Origin: a bacterium | GTDB taxonomy: Bacteria > Vulcanimicrobiota > Vulcanimicrobiia > Vulcanimicrobiales > Vulcanimicrobiaceae | Assembly: GCA_021794175.1 (NCBI GenBank) | Contig: JAJYRI010000003.1 | Coordinates: 32,441 to 96,440 of the forward strand | Direction: 5' to 3' | DNA length: 64,000 bases | Shown here: one piece after another, positions 9,052-16,792 of the stretch | Numbering within the stretch: the first letter of the stretch is position 1 | How the letters are laid out: each line of letters begins with the position of its first letter | The notes under the pieces: generated by a model | Told to the model about the DNA's origin: nothing | The model's database searches: none | What the model saw: the letters and a program-made list of their open reading frames with translations, nothing else | Program-made: the position numbers and the translations under genes

Positions 9052-9297
9052 CTAGGCCTTCGCCGTTGCCTCGTCGATGCGCGCCACGGCATCGCCGACG
9101 GTCTTGATCTTTTCCGACTCTTCGTCGGGAATGCTGATGTTAAATTCGGTCTCGAACGCCATCACCAATTCCACTTGGTCGAGTGAATCGGCACCGAGAT
9201 CGTCGGTGATCGAGGCTTCCGGCGTCACTTCTGACTCCTGAACGCCGAGTTGTTCGACGATGACTTTCTTAACGCGATCGAAGGTGCTGCTGGACAT
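9052..9297 (-). CDS. acpP: Acyl carrier protein
   Basis: 81 residues, normal length. The 4'-phosphopantetheine attachment serine is S38 in the [10 protein letters not shown] motif, surrounded by the usual acidic helix. It carries growing acyl chains for type II fatty acid synthesis by FabD, FabH and FabG, encoded directly upstream on the same strand. AAGGAG lies just before the ATG. It is separated from fabG by 29 nt and from ffh by 15 nt, linking fatty acid synthesis and SRP in one transcription unit. Confidence 0.96.
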   Translation of the reverse strand: MSSSTFDRVKKVIVEQLGVQESEVTPEASITDDLGADSLDQVELVMAFETEFNISIPDEESEKIKTVGDAVARIDEATAKA

Positions 9298-9326
9298 GAT
9301 TCTCCTTGTAGTACGGTGATACGGAT

Positions 9327-10073
9327 TTAGGTGACGATGCCGCCGTCAACGACGATACATTGCCCGGTGACGTATCGCGACGCATCGGAGCAAAGAAACG
9401 ACACCACCCCGGCAACATCCTCCGGGGTCCCCGCGCGCCCGAGCGCCGTTTTGGCGATCAGAGCCTCGCGGTACGCTGCCGGCATCGAGGCGGTCATCGC
9501 CGTCTCGATCAGTCCAGGAGCGACACTATTCACGCGGATATTCCGCGACCCTAGCTCCTTGGCGAGCGAGCTGCCCAGCGCGAGGAGCGCCGCTTTCGAT
9601 GCGGCATAAGCACTCTGTCCGGCATTTCCGGTGATTCCGACGATGCTGCTCAGCAAAACGATGCTTCCCGAGCGCTGCTTCATCATCGGACGCGTTACCG
9701 CCGCACAGAGGTAGAACGCCGATTTCACGTTGACGTCGAGGAGGTGATCGAGCTGTTCGGGTTTCATACGCATCAACAGAGCGTCGATCGATTGCCCGGC
9801 GTTGGCAACGGCGAAATCGATTCTCCCGAAAGCATCCTGCGCGCGCACGACGGCGGCATCGACCGAAGCTGCGTCGGCGACGTCGGCGACGAGAATCTCA
9901 ATGCGCGCGTCGGGACGAACCGAACGACAGGCCGCCGCGCTCTCTTCCAACGCCGCGGTATCGCGACCGACAAGCGCGCAGTCGGCGCCTCCGCGCACGA
10001 GATCGACGGCGATAGCACGGCCGATGCCGCGGCTCGCTCCGGTCACGATCGCGCTGCGACCTGCGAAGATCAT
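9327..10073 (-). CDS. fabG: 3-oxoacyl-[ACP] reductase FabG
   Basis: 248 residues from ATG at 10073, which overlaps the fabD stop as ATGA. It is a short-chain dehydrogenase: [12 protein letters not shown] cofactor loop, NAGQS, the catalytic Ser in VLLSSIVG, the [11 protein letters not shown]yr/Lys pair and the C-terminal [12 protein letters not shown]. It reduces 3-oxoacyl-ACP with NADPH in each elongation cycle. SDRs are functionally diverse, but the position between fabD and acpP makes the FabG role very likely. Confidence 0.94.
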   Translation of the reverse strand: MIFAGRSAIVTGASRGIGRAIAVDLVRGGADCALVGRDTAALEESAAACRSVRPDARIEILVADVADAASVDAAVVRAQDAFGRIDFAVANAGQSIDALLMRMKPEQLDHLLDVNVKSAFYLCAAVTRPMMKQRSGSIVLLSSIVGITGNAGQSAYAASKAALLALGSSLAKELGSRNIRVNSVAPGLIETAMTASMPAAYREALIAKTALGRAGTPEDVAGVVSFLCSDASRYVTGQCIVVDGGIVT

Positions 10074-11032
10074 GCGCCTACCTCCGCAAGGAGACGCGCT
10101 TCGAGTCGCTCGATCCCGGCGGCATCGTTGATCGCGATAACCTCCGGTGCGTTCGGCACGCGTTTCATCATCGGCGCCAGCACGGCGCTCGCCCCGAACT
10201 CGATGACGAGATCGAGCTCGCACTCGAGCAAACGGATCGCGGTTTCGTGCCAGCGTACTTCGTGGACGATCGAAACGACGAGGTTCTTGCGCATCTCATC
10301 GGTACTGCGATAGGGTTGCGCGTCGACGTTGGAGATGACTTCGATGCGCTCGGGCATCGTAAAGGATGCGGCATCGACGGCTCGCTGGAAACGCTCGACC
10401 GCCGGCTCCATTAACGCCGAATGCCACGCACCCGAGACGTTGAGCGGAACGACACGCTTGGCCCCGGCTGCAAGCGCTGCTTCACCGGCCGCGAGCACCG
10501 CTTGGAGGTCGCCGGAGATGACGATCTGTGCGGGAGCGTTGAAATTTGCGGGGGAGACGCGCAAACCCGTGCGCGCCTGCGTCGCATCGGTCACAGCTCG
10601 CAGGGCAGCGGCATCGAGGCCGAGGATCGCCGACATGCCGCCCGGCGCGGCGGCGGCCGCCTCGCTCATCGCTTTTCCACGTTCGTCGACGATGCGCAGC
10701 GCGTTTTCAAACGAGATCGCACCGGCGATAACGAGACTGCAAAACTCGGCGAAAGAATGCCCCGCCGTCGCGACGATCTGCCGGTCTAGCCCGCGAACTG
10801 CCGACGCGAGCGCAAGATTGGTGACGAAGATCGCGGGCTGGCTATACTGCGTCTCGCGCAGCCGCTCTTCGGGTCCCTCGCGTTGCAACGTCAAAAGATC
10901 GTAACCGAGAATTTTCTCCGCCCGCGCGAACAAATCGCCGGCAACAGCAGAACGCTGCGCGACATCGACGCCCATGCCCAGCGTCTGCGAGCCCTGCCCC
11001 GGGAAAACGACGCCGATTCGCAACGAACTCAC
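10070..11032 (-). CDS. fabD: Malonyl-CoA:ACP transacylase FabD
   Basis: 320 residues. The GTG at 11032 overlaps the fabH stop (GTGA), so this start is preferred over an upstream in-frame codon. It has VVFPGQGSQTLGMG at the N-terminus, the catalytic serine in GHSFAEFCSL, the Arg-bearing helix and the active histidine in SGAWHSALM. It loads malonyl groups on AcpP for FabH and elongation condensation. It is translationally coupled on both sides in the fabH-fabD-fabG chain. Confidence 0.95.
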   Translation of the reverse strand: MSSLRIGVVFPGQGSQTLGMGVDVAQRSAVAGDLFARAEKILGYDLLTLQREGPEERLRETQYSQPAIFVTNLALASAVRGLDRQIVATAGHSFAEFCSLVIAGAISFENALRIVDERGKAMSEAAAAAPGGMSAILGLDAAALRAVTDATQARTGLRVSPANFNAPAQIVISGDLQAVLAAGEAALAAGAKRVVPLNVSGAWHSALMEPAVERFQRAVDAASFTMPERIEVISNVDAQPYRSTDEMRKNLVVSIVHEVRWHETAIRLLECELDLVIEFGASAVLAPMMKRVPNAPEVIAINDAAGIERLEARLLAEVGA

Positions 11033-12018
11033 GCCGACCACCGCCACGTTACCGCTCCCCACGAAAGCCCGCCGCCGAAAGCGACGAACACGATCACGTC
11101 GTCGTCGTGAACGCGCCCCGCTGCAACGGCCTCCGAGAGCGCAATCGGAATCGATGCCGCCGAGGTATTTCCGTATTCATGAATGTTGATGACGACGCGG
11201 TCGGGGCCCATGTTCAAGTATTTCGCAGCCGCGTCGACGATGCGCTTATTCGCCTGATGTGGAATGAGGAGGTTCAAATCGTCGCGGGTGAGGTTTGCTT
11301 TTTTTAGAGCCACGTCGGTCGCCGCGATCATTTTCGTAACGGCGAACTTAAAGACTTCGCGACCCTGCATCGAGAGGAAGTTTTTGCGTTCGGCGAGTTT
11401 CTCGGCGTCGATCGGGTTGCGCGAGCCGCCGGCCTCGACGAAGAGCAATTCCGGGCGGCTTCCATCCGAGCCGAGTTCCGAGGAGAGAAAGGAATCTTTC
11501 TCCGAAGCTTCGAGCACGACCGCGCCGGCGCCATCGCCGAAAAGAATCGCCGAACCGCGATCTTCGTAGTTCGTAATCGAGGTGAGCGTCTCGGCGCCGA
11601 TGAGGAGGATACGCTTATAGACGCCGCCGCGAATCAACGCCGAAGCCGTCGTCAAGCCGTAAATAAAACCGCTGCAAGCGATATTGATATCGAAGCCCGG
11701 TTTGTCGACCCCGCCGAGCCGCGAGGCAACGATGCAACCGGTTGCGGGAAAACTATAATCGGGCGTCACGGTCGCGACGATGAAGCAATCGATATCGCTT
11801 GCATCGAGGCCGGCGTGCGCGAGCGCTTTGCGCCCGGCGGCTACGGCAAGATCGCTCGTCGCTTCGCCCGGGGCGACCCAATGGCGCCGCTTCATACCGG
11901 TGCGCGAGACAATCCACTCGTCGGAGGTATCGAGCCAGCCCGCGAAATCTTCGTTCGTAACCACGCGTTCGGGCGCATAATGCCCGACGCCGGCGATTCG
12001 AACTCCGGTCAGCGACAC
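11029..12018 (-). CDS. fabH: 3-oxoacyl-[ACP] synthase III FabH
   Basis: 329 residues from GTG, directly after the rpmF stop. The KAS III triad is visible: Cys115 in NIACSGFIY, His in LIPHQANKRI and Asn in EYGNTSAASI. It condenses acetyl- or branched acyl-CoA with malonyl-ACP to start fatty acid synthesis. In many genomes plsX lies between rpmF and fabH; here it is missing and the genes abut. FabH homologues also act in secondary metabolism, but the operon argues for the housekeeping enzyme. Confidence 0.96.
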   Translation of the reverse strand: MSLTGVRIAGVGHYAPERVVTNEDFAGWLDTSDEWIVSRTGMKRRHWVAPGEATSDLAVAAGRKALAHAGLDASDIDCFIVATVTPDYSFPATGCIVASRLGGVDKPGFDINIACSGFIYGLTTASALIRGGVYKRILLIGAETLTSITNYEDRGSAILFGDGAGAVVLEASEKDSFLSSELGSDGSRPELLFVEAGGSRNPIDAEKLAERKNFLSMQGREVFKFAVTKMIAATDVALKKANLTRDDLNLLIPHQANKRIVDAAAKYLNMGPDRVVINIHEYGNTSAASIPIALSEAVAAGRVHDDDVIVFVAFGGGLSWGAVTWRWSA

Positions 12019-12225
12019 TTAGTCGTGCGTGTGGCCGGCGTGTTCGTCGCGGACTTCAACGACCGTGCGCCCATCGTACGTTCCGCAATGTTCGCAGATG
12101 AAGTGCGGACGCTTCGGCTGGCGGCACTGCGAGCAGGCCGTCGTCGTCACCGGGTTGAGCTTCCAATTCGCGGCCCGACGGCTACGCGTCTTGCTGCGAG
12201 GGGTTTTCCATTTTAAGTTCGCCAC
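12019..12225 (-). CDS. rpmF: 50S ribosomal protein bL32
   Basis: 68 residues from GTG. The basic N-terminus ([18 protein letters not shown]) and a four-cysteine zinc ribbon ([17 protein letters not shown]) are diagnostic of the zinc-binding form of bL32. The C-terminus ends in a His/Asp-rich tail. The start lies inside the 3' end of the DUF177 gene (44-nt overlap), a very common arrangement in bacteria for coupling the two. Confidence 0.95.
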   Translation of the reverse strand: MANLKWKTPRSKTRSRRAANWKLNPVTTTACSQCRQPKRPHFICEHCGTYDGRTVVEVRDEHAGHTHD

Positions 12226-12691
12226 GTTTTTCTCCAGTTTCGCACGAGCATGCGCCCGAGTTCTTATTCATCCCGCAGACTCCGCAGAGTCCCCGACAGT
12301 CTTCGGAGCAACGCATCCGCATCGGAAGCGCGCCGAGCAGCACCTGCTGCGCTAGATCCGCGATATCCAATCTCCCGCCGAGAAGGACGTTTCCTTCGCC
12401 GAAGGGATCGTCCTCGCGACCGACGTGCGGGTTGATGCGCTCGTCGATTGCGACGCACATCGGCCGCTCGACCTCGTCGAGGCATCCCACGCACGCAGCG
12501 CTCACCGTGCCCGCCGCCTCACCGGTGACGTGGAGCAGGCCGTCGGTGGCCTGAACCTCGAGGTGAACGCGAACGGGCCCAACGAACGAGATATCTTCGA
12601 AGGGTTCTAAGGCGACCTCGTCATCGATGAGGATCCGCTGGCGGCTTCCCGCGAGGAGGCCGGAGAGATCGACGGTGTGCGAGCGAGCCAA
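12182..12691 (-). CDS. DUF177/YceD family protein
   Basis: About 169 residues if it starts at TTG 12691. An ATG at 12757 in the same frame cannot be the start, because it sits on the -10 element of the promoter at 12756-12784. YceD-family features are the central [11 protein letters not shown] and the Cys-rich C-terminus ([13 protein letters not shown], then CSC), which may bind a metal. YceD homologues are encoded next to rpmF and are linked to 23S rRNA accumulation in E. coli and plants. It heads the rpmF-fab-ffh-rpsP operon. Confidence 0.85.
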   Translation of the reverse strand: MARSHTVDLSGLLAGSRQRILIDDEVALEPFEDISFVGPVRVHLEVQATDGLLHVTGEAAGTVSAACVGCLDEVERPMCVAIDERINPHVGREDDPFGEGNVLLGGRLDIADLAQQVLLGALPMRMRCSEDCRGLCGVCGMNKNSGACSCETGEKRGELKMENPSQQDA

Positions 12692-12716
12692 AGAAACCTG
12701 CGCCTTGCGTTGGGAA

Positions 12717-12737
12717 GGCCCCGCCGAGGCGGGGCCC
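12717..12737. other. GC-rich palindrome in the 5' leader of the DUF177-rpmF-fab operon
   Basis: The bases GGCCCCGCC and GGCGGGGCC form a near-perfect inverted repeat with a tiny central turn. On the plus strand it is followed by CTTTT, so it could terminate antisense transcription. On the minus strand it lies between the promoter start point near 12749 and the TTG at 12691, so it would be a stable hairpin in the leader of the mRNA. No U-tract follows in the minus direction, so simple attenuation is unlikely. Confidence 0.55.
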
Positions 12738-12755
12738 TTTTGGTACAACCAAGAC

Positions 12756-12784
12756 ATTGTAGAGGCGGGCCGCGCTCTTGTCAA
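12756..12784 (-). promoter_or_regulatory. Near-consensus sigma-70 promoter of the DUF177-rpmF-fab-ffh-rpsP operon
   Basis: On the minus strand the -35 is TTGACA (12779-12784, perfect) and the -10 is TACAAT (12756-12761, five of six), separated by exactly 17 bp. The predicted start point is about 12749. This is the strongest promoter I can see in the window and fits high-level expression of ribosomal protein and fatty acid genes. Confidence 0.85.
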
Positions 12785-12814
12785 ACCGCGCATTCGTCGC
12801 AGAGGGTGGATGCT

Positions 12815-13426
12815 ATGACCGCCTTCTCAGCTTCCGCCGCCGCGCTCGCCGCCCATGGCGTCGCCTATGCCCTCCCGATCGCTCGCGCCGCCGAGCGCAA
12901 TGGGCTCGACCCCTCCCTGCTCGCGGCGGTCGCCGCCCAAGAGACCGGGGGGCCGGGGGTCAATGCCGGGCGCAACATCCTCGGCGATGGGGGGCACGGG
13001 CATGGCCTTTTTCAGATCGACGACCGCTACCACGCCTTCGCCCGAAGCCCCGCCGCGATGGACCCGGCCCGCAATGCCGAGCACGCGGCCGAGATGCTGC
13101 ACGGCCTGCTCCAACGCTACGGTGGGAACGAGCGCGCCGCTCTCTCCGCCTATAACGCGGGTTCGCCGACCGCCCGCGGGACGACGACGCGCTGGAGCGA
13201 CGGCGCGACCCTCGACTATGCCGACTCCGTGCTGCGGCATCAGGCGCAGATCGAAGAGGCTCGTGCCGAACTGCCCGAGGCCGCCGCCCGCATCGACAGC
13301 TATGCGACCTCGACGGGAGCACCGCCAGGCATCCCGCTCGCACCGCCGCCTGCGGCGCAGCACGGCGAGCAGCCCTGGCTCGACGAGCTCGCAGCCGAAA
13401 CCAACGCCAGCACCCCCACTTCCTAA
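12815..13426 (+). CDS. Lytic transglycosylase (SLT domain) without an obvious signal peptide
   Basis: 203 residues from ATG 12815 with GAGGGTGG upstream. The SLT fold is evident: the catalytic glutamate in AAVAAQETGG, GHGHGLFQIDDRYHAFA, ARNAEHAAEML and ALSAYNAGSP. The enzyme would cleave the MurNAc-GlcNAc bond in peptidoglycan. The N-terminus is only weakly hydrophobic and does not look like a Sec signal, and the C-terminus is a Pro/Ala-rich tail. Two small helical proteins follow immediately, which suggests a dedicated wall-opening role for a secretion or injection apparatus rather than bulk turnover. That role is inference. Confidence 0.8.
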   Translation: MTAFSASAAALAAHGVAYALPIARAAERNGLDPSLLAAVAAQETGGPGVNAGRNILGDGGHGHGLFQIDDRYHAFARSPAAMDPARNAEHAAEMLHGLLQRYGGNERAALSAYNAGSPTARGTTTRWSDGATLDYADSVLRHQAQIEEARAELPEAAARIDSYATSTGAPPGIPLAPPPAAQHGEQPWLDELAAETNASTPTS

Positions 13427-13437
13427 GGAGAACTAAC

Positions 13438-13755
13438 GTGGCCTTTCTTCCCGCTCTTGCCGAAGCCGCCGCGCCGGCACTCCTCTCGATGGGGGCATCC
13501 GCGCTCGCCGGCGGCGCCCAAAACGGGGCGATGAACGCAATGAACTCGTGGGACGAGAACTTCCAGCTCGGCCTCTATGCCTCGCAGATGCAGCACCAAG
13601 AGCAGCTCTCGATGCAGTCGGCGCTCTTCGACGAAGCGACCGCGGAGCGCTCGGAGAACATGCGCGAGATCAATACGCTGCGCAACGTCGAGATGCAGCA
13701 GATCAAAGCCGATAACGATATCACCAAGAAGTTCATCCAGTCGATCTCGGCATGA
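13438..13755 (+). CDS. Small helical protein, paralogue of the next gene
   Basis: 105 residues from GTG with AAGGAGAACTAAC upstream. The first 30 residues are Ala/Gly/Leu-rich and could insert in a membrane (ALLSMGASALAGGAQNGAMN). The rest is predicted helix and coiled coil, rich in Gln, Glu and Met. The C-terminal 45 residues align with the next protein (here SENMREINTLRN; there SEQMRESDALQS), ending KKFIQSIS and KKWIAMI. I do not recognise a family. The pattern of a Gly/Ala-rich segment followed by Gln-rich helices recalls membrane-active ejection or translocator proteins, but that is speculative. Confidence 0.65.
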   Translation: MAFLPALAEAAAPALLSMGASALAGGAQNGAMNAMNSWDENFQLGLYASQMQHQEQLSMQSALFDEATAERSENMREINTLRNVEMQQIKADNDITKKFIQSISA

Positions 13756-14012
13756 AAGCGGCGCCGGCCCAAGCGCGGGGAGTCGGTACGCCGGCTCCCG
13801 CGACCGCCCCGACGTTGGAGACCGACGCGATCGCCGCCGAGCACCAAGCGGCGGTCGACCAGGCCTCGCTGCTGGCGATGCACGAGCAGTTCGACCAAGT
13901 TACGGCCGTGCGCTCCGAGCAGATGCGCGAAAGCGACGCCCTTCAAAGCCTGCTGATGGCCGAGCTCAAGAGCGCCGACGACACGCTCAAAAAGTGGATC
14001 GCGATGATCTAG
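13752..14012 (+). CDS. Small helical protein, paralogue of the preceding gene
   Basis: 86 residues; ATG overlaps the previous stop as ATGA. A Pro/Ala-rich N-terminus of about 25 residues is followed by a single long helical region (EHQAAVDQASLLAMHEQF, then VRSEQMRESDALQSLLMAEL) and a C-terminal KKWIAMI. The helical part matches the preceding protein over about 42 residues, indicating tandem duplication and divergence. It lacks the Gly/Ala-rich membrane-like segment of its partner. The two may form a heteromeric helical bundle. Function unknown. Confidence 0.6.
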   Translation: MKAAPAQARGVGTPAPATAPTLETDAIAAEHQAAVDQASLLAMHEQFDQVTAVRSEQMRESDALQSLLMAELKSADDTLKKWIAMI

Positions 14013-14053
14013 ATGATCTGCCGGAAAGTCGGGAGGGAGGGAGTTGCTCGATG

Positions 14054-14062
14054 TGCTATACT
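14054..14062 (+). promoter_or_regulatory. Extended -10 promoter for tRNA-Ile
   Basis: TGCTATACT is a TGn extended -10 with hexamer TATACT at 14057-14062, twelve bases before the 5' end of the tRNA. No good -35 is seen at the usual distance, which is acceptable for extended -10 promoters. Confidence 0.45.
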
Positions 14063-14073
14063 CCCAAACCGTC

Positions 14074-14150
14074 GGGCCATTAGCTCAGTTGGTTAGAGCG
14101 CATGCTTGATAAGCATGAGGTCCCTGGTTCGAGACCAGGATGGCCCACCA
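14074..14150 (+). tRNA. tRNA-Ile(GAT)
   Basis: 77 nt with all four arms. The acceptor GGGCCAT pairs with ATGGCCC, the anticodon loop TTGATAA gives GAT, the T-loop is TTCGAGA, and CCA is encoded. It stands alone, not in an rRNA operon, and is followed by a strong terminator. Confidence 0.97.
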
Positions 14151-14161
14151 GCGACATTTTT

Positions 14162-14192
14162 GCGAGCGACCTTCTAGTCGCTCGCTTTTCTG
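14162..14192 (+). terminator. Rho-independent terminator after tRNA-Ile
   Basis: A perfect 9-bp stem, GCGAGCGAC with GTCGCTCGC, encloses a 6-nt loop and is followed by TTTTCTGT. Confidence 0.9.
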
Positions 14193-14236
14193 TAATGTTT
14201 TCGTCACGTGCGTTATACGAAAAAGTTCATCGTGTT

Positions 14237-14242
14237 TATAAT
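14237..14242 (+). promoter_or_regulatory. Candidate -10 element upstream of the DUF4382 lipoprotein
   Basis: A perfect TATAAT lies 62 nt before the ATG at 14305. The -35 region is poor (TTATAC at 14213-14218 is the nearest candidate), so activator help or another sigma factor is possible. Confidence 0.4.
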
Positions 14243-14304
14243 GACGGAGGGCCGGGTATGCTCGCGATTGCGGGGCGACCGCTCGCACCGTCAAGGAGGA
14301 ACAC

Positions 14305-15237
14305 ATGAAATTTGGAGCACTTACACTCGCGCTGACATTCGCTCTCGCCGCCTGCGGCGGCGGTGGAAGCAGCGGAGGCGGCGGCACGGTGCCGACATCG
14401 GGCACATCGCAGCTCTCCGTCGCGATGATGGATGCGCCGATCCAACTCGGCGGCATCACGGTGACCGCAGTCAACCTCGGCATCGATAAAGTCGAAGCAG
14501 TCGGCAACGGAAGCGCCGTTACGGTCCTGCAGTCGTATTCGTCGCCGAATGTCGTCAATATTCTCAACTATACGTCGACGTCGAATGCTTTGAATTTCTC
14601 CGGGACGATTCCAGCCGGGAATTATCAGCAGATCCGTCTCGTTCTCGACACCGCAACCACGACGATTTCGTACACGCAAAACGGCACCACCTATACCGAT
14701 GTGCCCTTAACGGTTCCGAGCGCAACGCAAGGCGGCTTCGGTAATGCAACCTCGACGGACTCGGGCGATGGAGCCGGCACTGCGGGCGTTAAAGTCAACG
14801 TTTCACTCAACGCCCAAGCCGGAAGCACGTACGGCTTCGTTCTCGATTTCAACGCCGGGCAATCGATCGTTGAGACCGGCGGCGGAAACTTTATGATGAA
14901 ACCGGTGATCGTCGCAACGGCGGTCGCGCAATCGGGATCGCTCTCGGGTACCGTGCTCAACCAGGCCGGCTCCCCGGTCGTCGGCGCCGAGGTTGAGGCG
15001 ACGCAGAACGGCACGGTCGTCAACGCCGGCATCACGGATGCGAACGGTAATTTCAGCATCGACGCCTTACCCGCCGGCACCTACACGCTCGTCGTCGAGA
15101 ACAGCTATACCACGCAAGCCGGAGCACAGGTGACGGCGACGGGGTACGACGCATCGGTTGGGGTTTCATTAACGGTCTCCACCAGCGCGACGGTTACCGC
15201 AGGGCAGAGCACCGCGGTTACCACTATCGTCGACTAA
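14305..15237 (+). CDS. DUF4382 lipoprotein with a carboxypeptidase-regulatory-like domain
   Basis: 310 residues. A lipoprotein signal with lipobox LAAC at Cys17 is followed by a Gly/Ser linker. Residues about 35-200 fit the DUF4382 beta-sandwich (LSVAMMDAPIQLGGITVTA, and GNYQQIRLVL). Residues about 215-300 are a CarboxypepD_reg/Cna-B-like fold (GTVLNQAGSPVVGAEVEA through FSIDALPAGTYTLVV). The architecture suggests an outer-surface or periplasmic structural lipoprotein. AAGGAGGAA precedes the ATG. Threonine- and serine-rich stretches are typical of secreted adhesin-like proteins, but the actual ligand is unknown. Confidence 0.8.
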   Translation: MKFGALTLALTFALAACGGGGSSGGGGTVPTSGTSQLSVAMMDAPIQLGGITVTAVNLGIDKVEAVGNGSAVTVLQSYSSPNVVNILNYTSTSNALNFSGTIPAGNYQQIRLVLDTATTTISYTQNGTTYTDVPLTVPSATQGGFGNATSTDSGDGAGTAGVKVNVSLNAQAGSTYGFVLDFNAGQSIVETGGGNFMMKPVIVATAVAQSGSLSGTVLNQAGSPVVGAEVEATQNGTVVNAGITDANGNFSIDALPAGTYTLVVENSYTTQAGAQVTATGYDASVGVSLTVSTSATVTAGQSTAVTTIVD

Positions 15238-15258
15238 CGAGCACCGCCGCGCGGGGGT

Positions 15259-15326
15259 GTGCGGGCATCGGTCGTTTCCGGCAGGCACTGCGACGGAAAC
15301 GTACAAGCCGAGAACCGATGTCCGCA
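15259..15326. other. Long imperfect hairpin overlapping the FkbM gene start
   Basis: The outer arms at 15259-15272 and 15314-15326 match as an inverted repeat over 13 of 14 bases (GTGCGGGCATCGGT with ACCGATGTCCGCAC). The inner arms at 15273-15280 and 15294-15301 are perfect (CGTTTCCG with CGGAAACG). The loop is 13 nt, with a 12-nt one-sided bulge. The candidate ATG at 15318 is buried in the outer stem. CGCTTTTCC follows, so it could also terminate the lipoprotein transcript. Confidence 0.65.
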
Positions 15327-16250
15327 CGCCCGCTTTTCCACCGCGCCCTCGCGCCGATCTTTTTTGCCCTCGTTCCGCGGATGCGGCCATTGATGCGCCG
15401 ACCTGGGATGCGCGCGTTAAAGCGCTGGTGGTATCGCTGCTTCGCTGATCCCTACACCAATTTCGTCGAACCCCCGGTTCGCGTTGTCGCGATGTTCGGC
15501 GATGTCTTCGAGGGTCGCCTCAGCGGCGTCGTACAACGCAGCCTTTTTCATTTTGGCCTCTTCGAACCGAATCTCACGTCATTCATCTCGGAACGGCTGC
15601 GCGCCGGCGACACCTTTATCGATGTCGGCGCGAACGTTGGCTATTTTACACTACTCGCATCGAGACTGGTGGGCCCGGAGGGGCAAGTCGTTTCCATCGA
15701 AGCCTCGCCAACGACCTATGCGGCGCTTCGGAAAAACATTGAAGCCAACGACGCAACAAACGTGCGCAGCGTCAACGTCGCCGCCTTCGACTGCGAGGCT
15801 TCCGTCCCAATTTATTATCTCCCCGAGGAAGAGTTCACCAGCGGTGCAAGCCTCCTTCGCTCGATCGGCCCCCAAGAGGCGATCGTGTCGGCGAAACCTC
15901 TTGCAAGCATTCTCTCGGCAAGCGAGATATCGAAGGCCCGACTCATCAAAATCGACGTCGAAGGAGCCGAAGAGCGCGTCGTTGCCGGACTTCTGCAAGC
16001 CGAGCAGCATCTTCGGCCCGACGTCGAGATCGTCGTCGAGGTGCTTCCCGAACTTTTCGATGCCGTCCGCACACGTTTTGCCGAATACGGTTTCAGCGCA
16101 TCGATTCTCGATAATCCGCTCGACCCGCTCGCCGATGTCAACACCTGCGCTCGACCTCGACCGATACCACCGGGCGTACGCCCGGCAGAGGTTGCGATGT
16201 CGCACGGGGTGATCTACCTGCTCTTCTCGCGAGACCCGGCGCTCAGATAG
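15318..16250 (+). CDS. FkbM family SAM-dependent methyltransferase
   Basis: 310 residues from ATG 15318; alternative ATGs at 15381, 15393 and 15408 are possible because the first lies inside a long hairpin. The SAM-binding motif is FIDVGANVGYFTLLA, followed by the acidic strand end VVSIEASP. The FkbM signature LIKIDVEGAEERVVAG is near residue 215. FkbM enzymes O-methylate sugars or polyketides, and in bacteria are often tied to surface glycan decoration. The N-terminal 50 residues are basic and Trp/Phe-rich and may contact membrane. It is followed by a convergent tRNA-Ala. Confidence 0.88.
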   Translation: MSARPLFHRALAPIFFALVPRMRPLMRRPGMRALKRWWYRCFADPYTNFVEPPVRVVAMFGDVFEGRLSGVVQRSLFHFGLFEPNLTSFISERLRAGDTFIDVGANVGYFTLLASRLVGPEGQVVSIEASPTTYAALRKNIEANDATNVRSVNVAAFDCEASVPIYYLPEEEFTSGASLLRSIGPQEAIVSAKPLASILSASEISKARLIKIDVEGAEERVVAGLLQAEQHLRPDVEIVVEVLPELFDAVRTRFAEYGFSASILDNPLDPLADVNTCARPRPIPPGVRPAEVAMSHGVIYLLFSRDPALR

Positions 16251-16262
16251 CGCTCCAAGTTC

Positions 16263-16338
16263 TGGTGGAGACGACAGGAATCGAACCTGCGACATCCTGC
16301 TTGCAAAGCAGGCGCTCTACCAACTGAGCTACGTCCCC
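16263..16338 (-). tRNA. tRNA-Ala(TGC)
   Basis: 76 nt on the minus strand. The acceptor GGGGACG pairs with CGTCTCC, the anticodon loop TTTGCAA gives TGC, the T-arm is canonical and CCA is encoded. It lies 12 nt beyond the FkbM stop, in the opposite direction. Confidence 0.97.
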
Positions 16339-16455
16339 GAGGCGGCGCTCGTGGATTAGCCTCGGAGCGTGGAAGTTCCTCTCGGTTCCAGAGATGAAAA
16401 GTCCCAGCGCCGAAGGACTCTGGGCACCCGGCGTGAAGAGAAGGCGCCGCACCTT

Positions 16456-16531
16456 GGGGGCATAGCTCAGTTGGTAGAGCATCACGCTGGCAGCGTGAGG
16501 GTCAGGAGTTCGAGTCTCCTTGCCTCCACCA
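16456..16531 (+). tRNA. tRNA-Ala(GGC)
   Basis: 76 nt. The acceptor GGGGGCA pairs with TGCCTCC with one G-T, the anticodon loop CTGGCAG gives GGC, and CCA is encoded. It is divergent from tRNA-Ala(TGC) 117 nt away, so the pair together read all alanine codons. Confidence 0.96.
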
Positions 16532-16533
16532 AG

Positions 16534-16566
16534 AAACGCCTGATTTCACGGGCGTTTTTCTTTTCA
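16534..16566 (+). terminator. Terminator after tRNA-Ala(GGC)
   Basis: AAACGCC and GGCGTTT form a 7-bp stem around a 10-nt loop, followed by TTCTTTTC, three bases after the tRNA. Confidence 0.8.
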
Positions 16567-16792
16567 GCAGGCGCGCAACTCGCGCAGGGCGCATCGATTG
16601 ATTACCGCTTTGCTCACGCCGCGCGTGCAGATATGTATCGCCGCTTGGGGCGCGCACCACAGAGGAGGCGCGAGCGGCGTACGCGCAGGCTCTCGCACTA
16701 ACGTAGCAAGCGGCGGAGCGGTGCTATTTCAACCGCCGAACCGAAGAGTTGCGCGAGAGGCCAATGCGAGCCGGACGCAAATAGGGAAGTCG

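Noticed and set aside
12692..12793. Longer DUF177 protein beginning at ATG 12757 or upstream
   Set aside because: The ATG lies on the -10 element of a near-consensus promoter, so it would precede the transcript start.
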